From Plectrocnemia conspersa (taxonomy: Eukaryota > Arthropoda > Insecta > Trichoptera > Polycentropodidae): a stretch of DNA of 64,000 nt. The DNA lies in contig VTFK01000407.1 of assembly GCA_009617715.1 (NCBI GenBank), positions 310,001-374,000 on the forward strand, in the 5' to 3' direction. The translations under genes and the position numbers were made by a program. This document shows, one piece after another, positions 52,621 to 64,000 of the stretch (its first letter is position 1; every line of letters starts with the position of its first letter). The notes beneath the pieces were generated by a model. It had not been told where the DNA came from. It did no database searches and saw only the letters and a program-made list of their open reading frames with translations.

Positions 52621-55377
52621 GTCCCTGCACCTTATCGCAAAATCAATCCTTGCTTTATAATTAAAACACTTCCGCATAAACTAGAATAGAATTCAGTCGG
52701 TCAATGAGATCTGTGAAATGTAGTTATTTATTTAAGCAATGAAAAGAGACCGTGTGACGAGAATTTTTTTGTTATTTTCCCTAAACCTTGATTATTTTAT
52801 TAAAATTTATATCAATATATATTTTTTATACATCCATATATATTATTATATAATAAAGATAATAGATTTATAATATTTAAAAATAAAATTCATTAAAATA
52901 TATATATATGCATGTATGTATATATATAATAATTTATCAGCGCTACGAAACAGTAGCGGCGAAAATCGAAAGCTCTCATCGATCGTTCTAAAATTACACA
53001 TTATTTTCGACATCTACCGTGCGATGTCGTCTTCAATTTTAATTTCAATGATTGATAGACACTTCACTAGATGTCACTTTGTAAAAAATAATTGTTTTAT
53101 ATGATACATGATAAAGAAACATATACATTGATAAAATATTTATTAAAAAATATACAGGATGTCCTATAAATCATATTATATTATAACTTTTGAACCAATT
53201 AAAAAATACAGAAGTCTTATGAGAGAGTTGAATCATCAACATAAAAAATAACACCTAATAATTACACTGATTTTAGATTCTGCATACTTCGTTGGAAATG
53301 TTTTGCTTGAAAGAAAAAAGTTTGTTAACCAAATAGTCAGTTTAAAGTGAGCTTAAGTCTGTCAATATTTATACGTTTAACTTCCTCTTCAATAATTTAG
53401 AAGGAAAAGATAATAAAACAAATGGAATGATTCACTTTGTTACACCCGTTATATATCACAATGTTGTGATGCGAATTGATTAGCATGCCTCGTGCGTCGT
53501 ATCGGTAACCATTTTAACTCCATGTCAATCGATCCAATTGTACAAATAGTCAATAATGTTGACATCTCGGCCAAGACATTGAACGGCTCGTTTAACCTCT
53601 GCTATGTGAAACATTTCTATCGTTTAATAGTGCGGATTCAATTGCGAGAACAATGACACGAATCTAAATCTGATTACATCAAATAAATGTTGTTTCTTGA
53701 ACAATTAAATTAATGCAGCAAACGTGAAAAACTAGGGCGAAAAATAAATATAAATAAGGTACAACACTCAAGTCTGACCTATATGAATAAGCAGCAAAAG
53801 GCAAAACATAAAAGCTGAACAACAATTCAAATACAACTCTTATATACACCACGTCTGTACAATCGAGTGATTGTATTGCAATCTGTAATTTAATCAGATT
53901 TTGTTATACGTAATCTGAGATTACATTATATAAAAATTCGCAGAAGCAGTTGTACCATCAAATTCGATAACTTGCTTTGTGTTTATATCATATATAAAAT
54001 GTATTTTTTCATAATTAAAAATCACTACTTAATTTTTTATACAAATACGTTCTTAAGTACAGCTAACCTAATTCTACGAATATTTTTTCGCAAGAGTGAA
54101 CTTGGTTTATGTGGCTATCTAAAATCACTCATCCTTCGACTTGTAAATTATGAGCTATACCCAATCTTGGTTAGTGTAAATCCCCTCGTCGACCGACCTC
54201 AACGATCAGCTGACTGTAGAGAGAAACTACCTTACCGCGGACGCCTGATATACATATTATATTATTTGAAATGTTTTTGCAATACATATCGATTATATTT
54301 TCGTTGTAGTTTTTATACATAGTTTTAAATGGTTAATTCAGCATCAAAGCATTTTCATATTTAATTTAATTTGTTTTAAGCACAACAATTTTACACCTAC
54401 ATATTTTTGAACGCGTTATTGCAGAAGAGTGTGCGAAACATAGCTTGCCAACCACGCTGACTAATCACTAGAGAACTAGTTTTTATGCGTCCTCCAAAAA
54501 CAACAAAGACTCATACTTCTGCTGGCATCGACGAACTTGACCGTCGTTTTTTGGGTTCATAACATTTTTATCGAATTGCGTCCCTAGGTGACGTCAGGCA
54601 GTTCAGATCGACCAGTAGCAACGCCATAGTGTTTATTTTCGGGTGGTTGATTTACGACCTTTTAATTGGATGTTATAACAATGTTTTTGGCAACGCGAAA
54701 TCTAGGCCATTTTGAGACGATTCGTCCTGATTCGCGAAACTGAAGATATGTATGTATATACATACATACTTACGTCCTTGCATCGAATTAACATTGTTTT
54801 GCGCATGCTTTGTAATTATCGGACGAACACCTACAAATGGCCACCTTGAAAGTTACGAGGGGTAAATTGGAGGCGGAGAAAAACAATTACGCAATTGGTT
54901 CTAAATAAGCTTTAATTCTCATATGTCCGAGCTTCTTCGAAAAATCAGAATAAATAATATGTCACTTGGTAACACCACCGTTCCATGATTCTTTCTTATT
55001 CATACATATTTGCGTGAATTAAACGTTATGTATAAATAAGCTTATCATTTAATGGCATTGTTCCGAATGACCCAGTGCATGTGTTTACTCAAAAACATTA
55101 CCACTTCCCGCAGTAAGTCGCCAGCAGCGTGCCAATTTCAATAACAGTTTCAACTTTGCAAAAATTTCTTATCGTTGATTGTATTTAAATAATAAAAGCT
55201 AAAAAACATATCATCGACAAAAACATTTACAGAATGTACTTTACCCAGAATATAACGGTTATTTGCATACAAAATAGTCAGCAAGAAAAAACCGTTCGGG
55301 CCGAACAAAAAATATTTTGTCAATAAGATTTTTTTCTCTATGAAAATAGCTCATTATTAGAGAATTTTCAATACCAG
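52621..55377. other. AT-rich stretch with a GC-richer island at 54400-54900
   Basis: No supported ORF (the 116-codon frame at 53972 is AT-driven). The island at 54400-54900 contains GGTGACGTCAGGCAG (CRE core, about 54587) and may be regulatory. A MITE-like edge TACAGGATGTCCTATAAA occurs at about 53153 without a matched partner. Confidence 0.3.
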
Positions 55378-55600
55378 ATATGTACGAACGAGATCGATTT
55401 TATTTAATCATTATGATATTCATCAGTGAGATTAGGAAAATCTAGGTTAAACCTAATCTGTGATGATTGATTGGAATCATACTTATATAATATTCAATAA
55501 TTCTGATCTCCCAGACACAATAGAAATTTAAAAACACATATGGGAGTCGAACCCAGGTTTTTCAGGTCAATAGTCGGAGAAGTATACCACTCGTGCTAGT
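55378..55600 (-). repeat. Second SINE-like family, better copy
   Basis: The right part reads GGGAGTCGAACCCAGG, the reverse complement of a Pol III B-box-type GGGTTCGACTCCC, followed by CACTCGTGCTAG at the tRNA-like 5' end. The related copy is at 36470-36620; a further B-box-like trace (GCGGATTCGAACCACA) is at about 40272. Confidence 0.5.
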
Positions 55601-55742
55601 TAAATTGATCAACAAGCGCGCATTCCTCAGCGAATTAAATTGCAAAAAGGTCGACAAAAGTACCATATCCGATAAAAGCTTTTAAATAAATACCACATAC
55701 TATTTATATATTAGCCGTTATTTTTATTTGTTTTAACATGAC

Positions 55743-56031
55743 AGGCGTAAGCCCAATGTGTTACAACGGGGTAAATCTGTACCAACTGAAGAAGTCAATC
55801 AGATATAATGAATACCTACAAGTAAGTATTAACCACCAGCCAAAAATTATGGGAATCAGTGACATATATATTAATGATTATAAATTATTATGTATAATAT
55901 ATTTTATAACCAATAGATGTCACTGCAGCTGGGGCCGATTTTTTAGAATAGCGCATTTTAAATAAAAATTTGATTCGAACCCGGAACCTCAGAGTTACTA
56001 GTCTGAGACATTATGGACTACGCTATTCCGT
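55743..56031 (-). mobile_element. tRNA-derived SINE, copy 2, full length
   Basis: Reverse complement of copy 1 end to end: GCGTAAGCCCAATGTGTTAC at left, TTCGAACCCGGAACCTCAGA (B-box and stem) and GACTACGCTATTCCGTCC at right. It is the closest relative of 27844-28127. Confidence 0.85.
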
Positions 56032-56604
56032 CCTCAATGCCAATACAATGTCAAATAGATTAATTTTAGACGCGTTTCAACTGTCCAAAAACACGTTTTT
56101 ATAAATGGAAAGTTGGGTTGAGACACATATTTTTTAACTGATGCAAAGCATAATGCTACACCTGGATTTGTTTTTTAAAAACAAATATAAAAATAGTTAG
56201 GAATGGAAAAATAAACATTTTTAGTAAACGCTTATATTATTTTAAAGTTACTCAAAACTTACATTTGGAATTTATTTTTAAAATAATGTAGCGCTGTCTC
56301 TTTAATGGACAAATATTATGAAACGCTCCATGAATAATACGACTGTACGATCCTGTCGTTTTAGCGACTCTTTTGCGCGCCATTTCGAAATTTGTAAATA
56401 TGTGGGGGGCACATATTCATGCCATATTTTTTTAAATATTATAATTTAATAAATTCAAGTGATTTACAGCCTTAAATTATACTAAATAACCATATTATTA
56501 AGCTCAAACGTATGGCAGCTTTAGGTGCTCAATGAGTACTGCCATCTGCAGTTAAAGGGTTAAATTTAATTATTCCGTAGTTATAATTAGAACTTAATGA
56601 CATA

Positions 56605-56725
56605 ATTAATGCGTTACACGTGTACATAATGATAATTACATAAAATTCGATTAATGCTTTACACGCGTATATAATGATAATTTGATGAATGTGTTACACG
56701 GTGTATGTAATGTGTTATTTTCGTG
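56605..56725. repeat. Short tandem repeat, about 45-bp unit, 3 copies
   Basis: GCGTTACACGTGTACATAAT, GCTTTACACGCGTATATAAT and GTGTTACACGGTGTATGTAA follow one another, each preceded by a TTAAT/GATGAAT linker. Confidence 0.65.
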
Positions 56726-59700
56726 GAAACTATATACATTACATTGAATTAAAAATCACGAGACAGTAGTATCAGGTAAAAGTTCTAACAATTTATTTAT
56801 TTCTAAGGTACTTACCACATTAAATTTGTAGAAAAACAATTTACAAATAATAGTAAGGACTGATTATATTTTCACACAGAGTTTCGAAAATTCTCGACAA
56901 CCTTGTCAAAAAAACATTTATTCAGAGATTATAAAAGTTTTTATTAATAATCATCTGAAAAACTTAATGGCAGTACATTAAAATATTTATATGTTTTTTC
57001 CTATTTTTCATCTTGATGGCAAAATTTGAATAAGTACAGTATTTTATTATCAAACTGTCCCGTATAAGAGACGACTGGTTTAAATGGGTTAAGTAGTTAC
57101 TTAAAGGGACCTGAACAAAGGATACGGTCGGTGCCAAAATGCAATGTCGAAGGATCGGAGTATAATACGATGGAATGCACAATTGTCCACCAATATTTAT
57201 TAGACAATAACAAATAGTATGTTTGAACATGAACATTGGCCAGACGATCAATAAAAAGGGAAGAGCGAAAGACTTAACTCTAAAAAGAGTATATAATAGA
57301 ACACGGGGTACCGAATTCACTTCAATCAAAACTTGACACTTCTACCACTTCGCTCCCGACTTGGAACATATTATTGAAATATATTATTTTTAAACATTGT
57401 TTGAATTTTAGAATATAATATAGCAAATTCTGATAAATTATTTTAATAGCACATTTTAAATGTAACATTTCCACGGGATTATTTCGTATAAAATATAAAT
57501 GGATTCTGTTACTAAATTTAATATTGAGAAACGCTGCTCTAAGTTGAGGAAGTCGTATTATAATAATAAACTGTACGTTTCAATGGAATCGATAGCAAAA
57601 ATGTAAATTTTGCATATTCTAAGGTCAAAATATATACAAGCCAGTAAACCAATGCCACAAAACTGATACACGACACTGAATCACAGACGTAATGATGTTC
57701 TTATCTATGATCAGATTCGTCATTCGGTCAAGAGCGCTAGTGTGCAATAAAAAAAGGTCAGGTTACAGTAATTAAAAAATGTCAGATTACAGAAACACAT
57801 ATCGCACGTTGAGGTCAAAATCTACTCTGATTTCAATGCCAAAAGCGGAAAAAATTGTCATAATAAAATAATGACAAGCGTCGAAAAATGTTTTACCCAT
57901 AAGGGTTAGTATATAATCACGCGAGGTTATTGTCGACGCCTGTCGCGTTTTGTTTCTATTTTTGTTTTTTATACTGATCGACCTCTAGCTCAGGGTCACT
58001 GTCGTCGCAGTCAAGTGGTTTAATTACACACATGGATGATAGTGAAAATAATAAACTGCATAGTTTGCGGATAGGCACCTGATTAGAACCAACAATTTTC
58101 ATTGTATGTAAATTGTTATCCATAATCCGAGATGAAAATTAGCAATTATATACTTCAAGCTTAAATTTATTATATGTATGTATATACTTTAAAACTCCAA
58201 CTATAAGAAGCATATTAAAAAAATGTAATATGTAAATAGGTAAGTAGAACGGTAAAAACATATGCTTGCTCGGGGTGGAGTAACTATTTCACATACATTT
58301 TTGTTTAGGTTCCAAGTTATTAAAAATAATATACAACACATCGTAACATTTTTTACAATATTCGTGGCAGGTTATTATAGTATATTATAAATAAAAAACT
58401 AGCTAATAGTCCAAAAAACAGTGATTTCGAATTAGATACAATTTCGTCAGCGCAACGACCGGAATTTTAATCGCGTGAATCGATTTTCGAATAGATCTTT
58501 TTATTCGTAGAAAAGTGACCGCTTTGGGCGGCTTTGTATATATAACATTATACCCAGCTGTGTGTTTTACGACTTCTTAAAATATCTAATGGAATCCTGC
58601 TTTAAATAGTAAATGTTTATAACAGATATTCTTAGATTAAAGAGATCTTAATATAGAAGTACAACATTTTTTTGTCCATATCTCCTGCTTTTAACATATA
58701 AGCGACAAATAACGTCTGCAAGGTAAGAATACTATAAAAATAATAAAAAAAATTGGAAGGGCTATTTTATAGTAAAAAAATCATTACGCTCATTATATGT
58801 AACGAAGAAAAACAAGCTAATTGAACGGAACACGTTTTTTAAATAATGACCGGATGCCAAATGGACAAGATTAATATCGCAGATGATGAATCTGCAAGAA
58901 TAATTATGTACATTATATTACTGCAAATATATAAAATAATTATATAACAAGTTCTTCGTTTTTATTTAGAACATATTTCAATCTTAAAATTGTATACTGT
59001 TAATAATGAATAATATTTTTTAACATTTAGTTAAATGGGTAACAAAACCGCAACCGGAACTAAAATATTACAAAAGACAGGAATGACGTAATCTATTATA
59101 GTTCACAAGTGGAACGACTCGTCCGCCGACGTAAAATGTTGAGCACCGCTGCTCTGAAATCGTCAGTTTTAACGCGAAACAGTGACACGAACGCAAATTA
59201 GTTCTGTCACATTAGACACACATAAAAAATCTCATTGCGCGGCTTAATTATGTAAATCGAAAAATCTCGTTACGCCGCCTAAGAACATTTTTTTATTTTA
59301 TTTTTAAAAATATTATTAAAAATAAATACACGGCACATAATCTAAAACTATGCCTAAAAATAAAGCCTCTTATGCATGATCTTTCAACACATAGTGAGGG
59401 ATAAAAATAACTTCATCGACGCCAACGAAATTTTAATCATGTAATTTATAATATTATATGTACCGCATCGTCGGGCACATTTTGGCCAAATTTAACCTGT
59501 TCACTACCATGACGCAAGTTCATATAAAAATGTTTTGATAGTCCTGCTAAAAAGTTTGATTAATCGATTTTTAAAACATCGTATAAAATATGATTAAATA
59601 TAATCTGAAAAAATCGAAACACTCTCATTTACGGGTCGAACAGGTTAAAAATAAACATAAAGGTATTTTTCAACAGTTGCATATACATCATCACCGTCTA

Positions 59701-60864
59701 AATTTAGTGATCCACGCTGACATCATAAACTAGTTTGAATTAAAACCAATCTATTCAGTAATTAATGTTGATAGTTTAAGCGTTTAGCTGAAGCCAGTGT
59801 ATGACCCAAAAATTCAATGTCAATAACTCAAATGAGCCGCTTTAACTCGTTATTGCATAAGTTTATAGATCATATAATTAAATAAATAGATAATGAATCT
59901 GGACATCGTCCAATGTGCATTGAGAATGTGTCTATATAATGTTGAATTTAAATTATTTAGCAGACAATCAATAATATAGAATCGAGGCAAAAAAGATCGG
60001 GAGAATAATAGAGGTACTAACCTTAAGGGTAGTTCATCAAGTTAAATCTAAGAACTTAGTGTATTGCTATTGCTTACTCCTAATCCATTATCTTGCCAAT
60101 TGAATAAAATGAACGTGCTGCAACTGACATTATTTATTGCATCGAAAAAAATATTTCTACGACTTCAATAATTATAATATAATAAGAACTCGACAATAAT
60201 AAAAAGTCTGGTACAATCACAAGCCATTAAAATTGGCGAGATGGTCGAGAATTGAAAGAATCTTCACTACCCTTACCAATATGTTATCGTCACGCCCCCA
60301 CTTTATGCGCCGGCGATTTAAATACTTCTGTCTCATAATTTTTTTACTGTTATAGGATACCGCCGTCGTCTTTCGGACAATAGATTTCATGATGACATAG
60401 ATAAATAAATATATTTATATTTGATCAACTACACATCACTTTAACGCGAACCAAAGATTCATTCAGGTCAAAAGAAAATTGAGCAATACACTACAATCAA
60501 TAACGTTCATAATGGAGTGCATGCACGTGTTTGTTTCATTGGAACAATTCCAACTGTACGTACACAGATAGACAATTTTATATTTCCTTCATTATTTTGC
60601 AACCATACCAGCTATAAGCATACGCAAGCACTCATTCAAGAATAAAGAAACATAGAAAGGAGGAAAACTGCTTTGTACTATCAGTCAGGTTTCGCTCCAC
60701 TTTTTCACAAAACCGTAGAAAGTGGCGTTGTACGCACTTCCAGTGTTCGACAATATAATGTATAAATCAGTCTAAAGGTTACGTGAAGAAAATAATATTA
60801 TAAACATGAACTGAAAATTCGAGCAGTAGTGGAATTAGATTAGATATTTAGTAGCGTGCTATGA
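56726..60864. other. AT-rich stretch; one repeat copy, no gene
   Basis: Contains the repeat copy at 57110-57370. Near 58265 GCTTGCTCGGGGTGGAGTAA matches 46660 GCTTGCTAGGTGTGGAGTAA, another shared repeat. 57940-58040 is GC-richer. No coding frame supported. Confidence 0.35.
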
Positions 60865-61149
60865 TTATTTTATGAGCAGCGGTAATTTTTCAAGTGGGGG
60901 TATAAAGCCGATAAGCGTTAAACAGTATACTCCGTTCCGAATCATTTGAAGCGAATATAACGCGTTCCATGAGAGATGTCTATTCACAGACTCTATCGGT
61001 ATGTGCACAAGTGTTCGATCGGAATGATGCTCATTATTTGCGATCGTTGTTGTGCCACAGTGGGTAGTGAGCTCTAAAAGAGAAATACCCGGAAGGGTAA
61101 AAGTAAGTAATAAATAATTCATTAGCACCACGAATATTATAAAAATCAT
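60865..61149 (-). CDS. Hypothetical small protein or exon with clearly higher GC than surroundings
   Basis: 94 codons. The start MIFIIFVVLMNYLLLTFTLPG would be a signal peptide or membrane anchor. The remaining 70 residues hold two cysteines (THCG, VYCL) and a SLQMIRNGVYCLTLIGFIPP segment. Alternatively the pyrimidine-rich TATTTCTCTTTTAG at about 61087-61074 is an acceptor and the part from there to the TAA at 60865 is a terminal exon. GC content of the latter part is well above background. Not recognised. Confidence 0.35.
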   Translation of the reverse strand: MIFIIFVVLMNYLLLTFTLPGISLLELTTHCGTTTIANNEHHSDRTLVHIPIESVNRHLSWNALYSLQMIRNGVYCLTLIGFIPPLEKLPLLIK

Positions 61150-61739
61150 AATTATCGTGTATTACATAGACATTCAAAGAAGTGGTATTCTGTTCTATAT
61201 CATTTCTGTCTGTTAAATATACTTTATATTTTGTAAATATAGGATTGGTCTCGAGGCTCGACTACTTGGCTCCAATGTCTCGCGAAATGAGTCACTTTTA
61301 AACGTTTCACGTTACCGTAAAATTATGACGAAGATATTTCTCGGCGAAATCTCAGATTTCGTTATTATGATACAAAATATAAAACTGTGATAAGGTGTCT
61401 TGTCTAAGATATCTGATTACTGAGTACCATATTTATTTAAAGTCTGATCTAAAGAATAAGGAGTTGTGAGTGTTTCCGTTATTTTTTATTTCTGTGGTTA
61501 ACCTTGAGTATGCGTTAAACTAATTTTTTCCTCATTTTGTTGTAAAAAACATTGGATCATGGCTTCCTAGTTGCAATCATAAAGTGGTTATAAGTAAAAA
61601 CAAGGATAAAATACAACTGTTTACTATTTAATAATAAAATTAATTTTAACTAGTTGGTTCATTTTATTCATCCTTTAAATTATAATGCGCAAAAAATGGA
61701 ATATTCTAATTGTATTTTTAATTTTTTTAAAAAAAACTA
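61150..61739. other. AT-rich stretch upstream of the 60865-61149 frame
   Basis: The minus strand has TATA-like ATATAAAGTATA at about 61232-61221 and a GC-richer patch at 61245-61320; this could be a promoter, without further support. Confidence 0.25.
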
Positions 61740-63000
61740 CCACTAGTCAACTTTAACCCCCCCCCCCCCTTTAAAAACGCTGAAATTCTGAATCAGAAAT
61801 TCTCAATTATCCCTCAAAGAAAATCTGAAAAAAATATCCCGAAAATATTTTTTTAAATACGTCATTTCAATGGAATACATTTTCCCGGTAGATATATATA
61901 TTTTTACTAGTGAAAATATAATTTATCTGGCTAGTGCTTGAAAAATTGTATGATTTCAACTTTTCCATAATTAGTAATATATACATTTATAGTCCATCCA
62001 AGATGTTAACGCTCATCATCATTGTGTTGGAAATAAGGGTGTGTATACGCATGCATGCATACATATACAGTTTTTCACAAATTTGTTTACACCGATAGGA
62101 GAACGTTACGAATACTAAATCAGGGCTGTTTTAACCCATACGTTAGAAATTTAATTAATTATTATCATGTTGTGGTATTTTGCAATCAATAAAACAATTC
62201 CTGTAATATTCTATTGGTATTTTTTTCAATATTATATTAAACATATATTCAACCTGGAGAGTGTTCCAAAACTGATCTCATGTTTTTGAGTTAAATATGT
62301 ATATAAATAAACAAAATAAGCAGGAAAGTGATATTTTACATTTTCCTCAACAAATTAAATTAAAAAAAGGAAAAATTAATTGAACGTGTAATTTCATATG
62401 GTCACCCTAACATATTTCTCACCAATACTATATCGATGAGCGTTCACATTTTGGACGGACTGTACGTACCTATCATTATTTATTCACATTTAAATGTGAA
62501 TGTAGTTATATTTTCACTAGTGAGGGTTAAATACATTTTCACCAGTAGATATATATTTCTACTAGCGAAAATATAATTAACTGACAGATGCTAATATGTT
62601 GCTCTAAAATATCTATGAAAATAAATTTGACAGTTGCGAAACTTTTTTTTTCTATTCAAACCCAAACCTAACCAAATGAAAGTTTTAAAACTAATTATAA
62701 TTTTATAAATTTCATTGGATCGAGTCTAAAATATATATCTCAGGGGAAAAAAGGCTGAAAAATAAGTATCTCGCATATTGCTACACAGTTTGTCTACATT
62801 TCGATATTACACTATGTTTTAAAAATATGATAGCTATCTTTACTGATATTACTATGGACTTCTAATATAAAAGAGCCGATTAAAGTATATTCGAACCGAA
62901 TTTCGGTCAACAGGAAAGCGAAAAAACAATTATCACTTCACGGAAGGCAAAAATTCACGTCAAAAGCAATAAAATAGTGTCGATAGTGATTTATAGTGTA
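61740..63000. repeat. Foldback-like repeat family, copy 7
   Basis: Starts with a C-run (about 61760), followed by CACTAGTGAAAATATAAT, CAGTTGCGAAACTT, the palindrome AAAGTTTTAAAACTAATTAT/AATTTTATAAATTT (about 62678-62718) and ends in the arm TTCACGTCAAAAGCAATAAA before GTGTCGATAGTG. Confidence 0.7.
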
Positions 63001-63055
63001 TAGATAGTGATAATAATACAGATAGATAATATACAGATAGGGATATTAATACTTC

Positions 63056-63361
63056 GTTTCTTTTAACAGAGTCACTTTGAGGTATATTTCGTCATTATTC
63101 ATAAGTGAAAAAGATGTAACAACTTTGGATGTACGCCCCCCCACGCAGAAATGCAGATATACGTTTAACATACTTATCATTACTCCTTTCAATATTTTAA
63201 ATTATAAATATTATATTTTGTTTATGCTGAAGTAGTAAAAGTTATAAGCTATCAAAATCAATAATTTACCAATCGTTATCGTTTATGTATGTATAGCGAT
63301 AACAATTTGAAGACGTCGAGTTGGAACGTATAAGCCTCAAAGTGACTCCGTTAAATGAAAC
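63056..63361. mobile_element. MITE with about 29-bp inverted ends and internal TTAA
   Basis: GTTTCTTTTAACAGAGTCAC (left) and GTGACTCCGTTAAATGAAAC (right) are inverted, extending through TTTGAGG/CCTCAAA. If the element starts at CAGAGTC, it is flanked by TTAA on both sides, as piggyBac-type MITEs are; if the outer GTTTC is included, no duplication is seen. No ORF. Confidence 0.65.
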
Positions 63362-64000
63362 AAAATATAGGGTCTTATTGTTCTGTTTTGTTTTTTTTGC
63401 AACATCGTCTTATATGCTTCATTAAGCATAATACAATTTCGTTACACAAAAAAATGAGTCTATATAATAAATGTTTGTATTGTCATCTGAATATTTCTCA
63501 TCCTAGATAATATTTTTTGATTGGATAATGAAGTTTTTTTTAAATATAATATATACTATAACATTATTTAACGATTCAAACATCACTACTCAATACATGA
63601 TTTACTGTTACTCAAATAGTAAATGTGGCGTTTGCTCTAAGGTTACAGCATTTAACTCACACTTTAAATTAAAAAGTACACATCTGCTAAACAGTTTGTC
63701 ATTGGTTTTAATTGAAGGCGGATCATTACCTTTCTTGCAATTACATAAACTATAATATTTGCACTGCACGGCCACTTAATCAAGCCGTTTTTAATGAGAA
63801 GTGCGACTTTGAAATTACAATGGTGGTATACCATTGCTAAATTGATTGCGCGGATCCGTCACATGTGTGACGTCAATGGGGTCATTGAAATAATTAAAAT
63901 ACTACATAGATAACAGATGCGACGTGACAAGGGGGAAATGTATTAATTAATTAATAATATGATGATCAGCTGTCATCACGCAAGTCTTTTTTGTTTCAAA
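63362..64000. other. AT-rich window end with a CRE/E-box palindrome
   Basis: CCGTCACATGTGTGACGTCA (about 63857-63876) combines a CACATGTG E-box and a TGACGTCA CRE in a near-palindrome in a GC-richer patch. A 75-codon plus-strand ORF at 63528 is not convincing. Confidence 0.3.

Noticed and set aside
53972..54322. 116-codon plus-strand ORF
   Set aside because: Composition is dominated by AT-rich codons (Tyr, Ile, Leu, Phe, Asn), as expected from chance in this DNA.
56964..57329. 121-codon minus-strand ORF
   Set aside because: Much of it overlaps a repeat shared with 43950-44150 and it has no family features.
63528..63755. 75-codon plus-strand ORF with hydrophobic start
   Set aside because: The hydrophobic residues arise from AT-rich codons and the frame lacks compositional contrast or a defined signal cleavage region.

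Overview
The window is a stretch of an insect-like animal nuclear genome. The support is: a conserved animal neuronal scaffold gene (Kidins220/ARMS) split into 26 coding exons by mostly short, AT-rich GT-AG introns; an insertion of mitochondrial nad5 that reads through only with the invertebrate mitochondrial code; an arthropod-type TATA plus TCAGT promoter; and a dense load of eukaryotic transposon families. Base composition is strongly AT-rich, with a few GC-richer islands. I cannot fix the order; short introns and the AT-rich nad5 would suit Hymenoptera, among others.

Layout. 98-1038 (+) is the last coding exon of a serine/charge-rich protein, tentatively of the ARHGAP21/23-RhoGAP19D type, followed by a long AT-rich 3'UTR. 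3.5-6.7 kb is a transposon cluster with two copies of an 8-bp-TSD hAT MITE, one split by a retroposon and one inserted into an older foldback-like repeat. 7017-24960 (-) is a complete Kidins220 coding region that I could splice in frame through all 26 exons (1905 codons plus stop): an N-terminal Ser-rich extension, ankyrin repeats, a KAP P-loop NTPase with four membrane segments, a SAM-like segment, and a disordered tail ending in a PDZ ligand. It lies tail-to-tail with the first gene. Its introns hold a LINE reverse-transcriptase relic, pogo/Tigger and mariner pieces, and a stack of piggyBac inside hAT inside LINE. A likely 5' noncoding exon and core promoter lie at 33.2-33.45 kb (-), which would give the gene a first intron of about 8 kb.

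25-64 kb has no second large gene that I can support. It is AT-rich intron or intergenic sequence with many copies of one foldback-like repeat family (some with hairpin arms of about 100 bp), tRNA-derived SINEs, TA-flanked and TTAA-flanked MITEs, tandem repeats, the nad5 NUMT, and several GC-rich islands with CRE-type motifs. Two small ORFs that may encode secreted peptides (38841-39101 + and 60865-61149 -) are the best candidates for undescribed genes.

The strongest points for follow-up are the alternative Kidins220 C-terminus (spliced form ends in a PDZ ligand, read-through form does not), the foldback repeat family, the small cysteine-containing secreted ORF, and the NUMT with an unexplained GC-rich open frame beside it. 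All exon boundaries were read by eye; no alignment or expression data were available.
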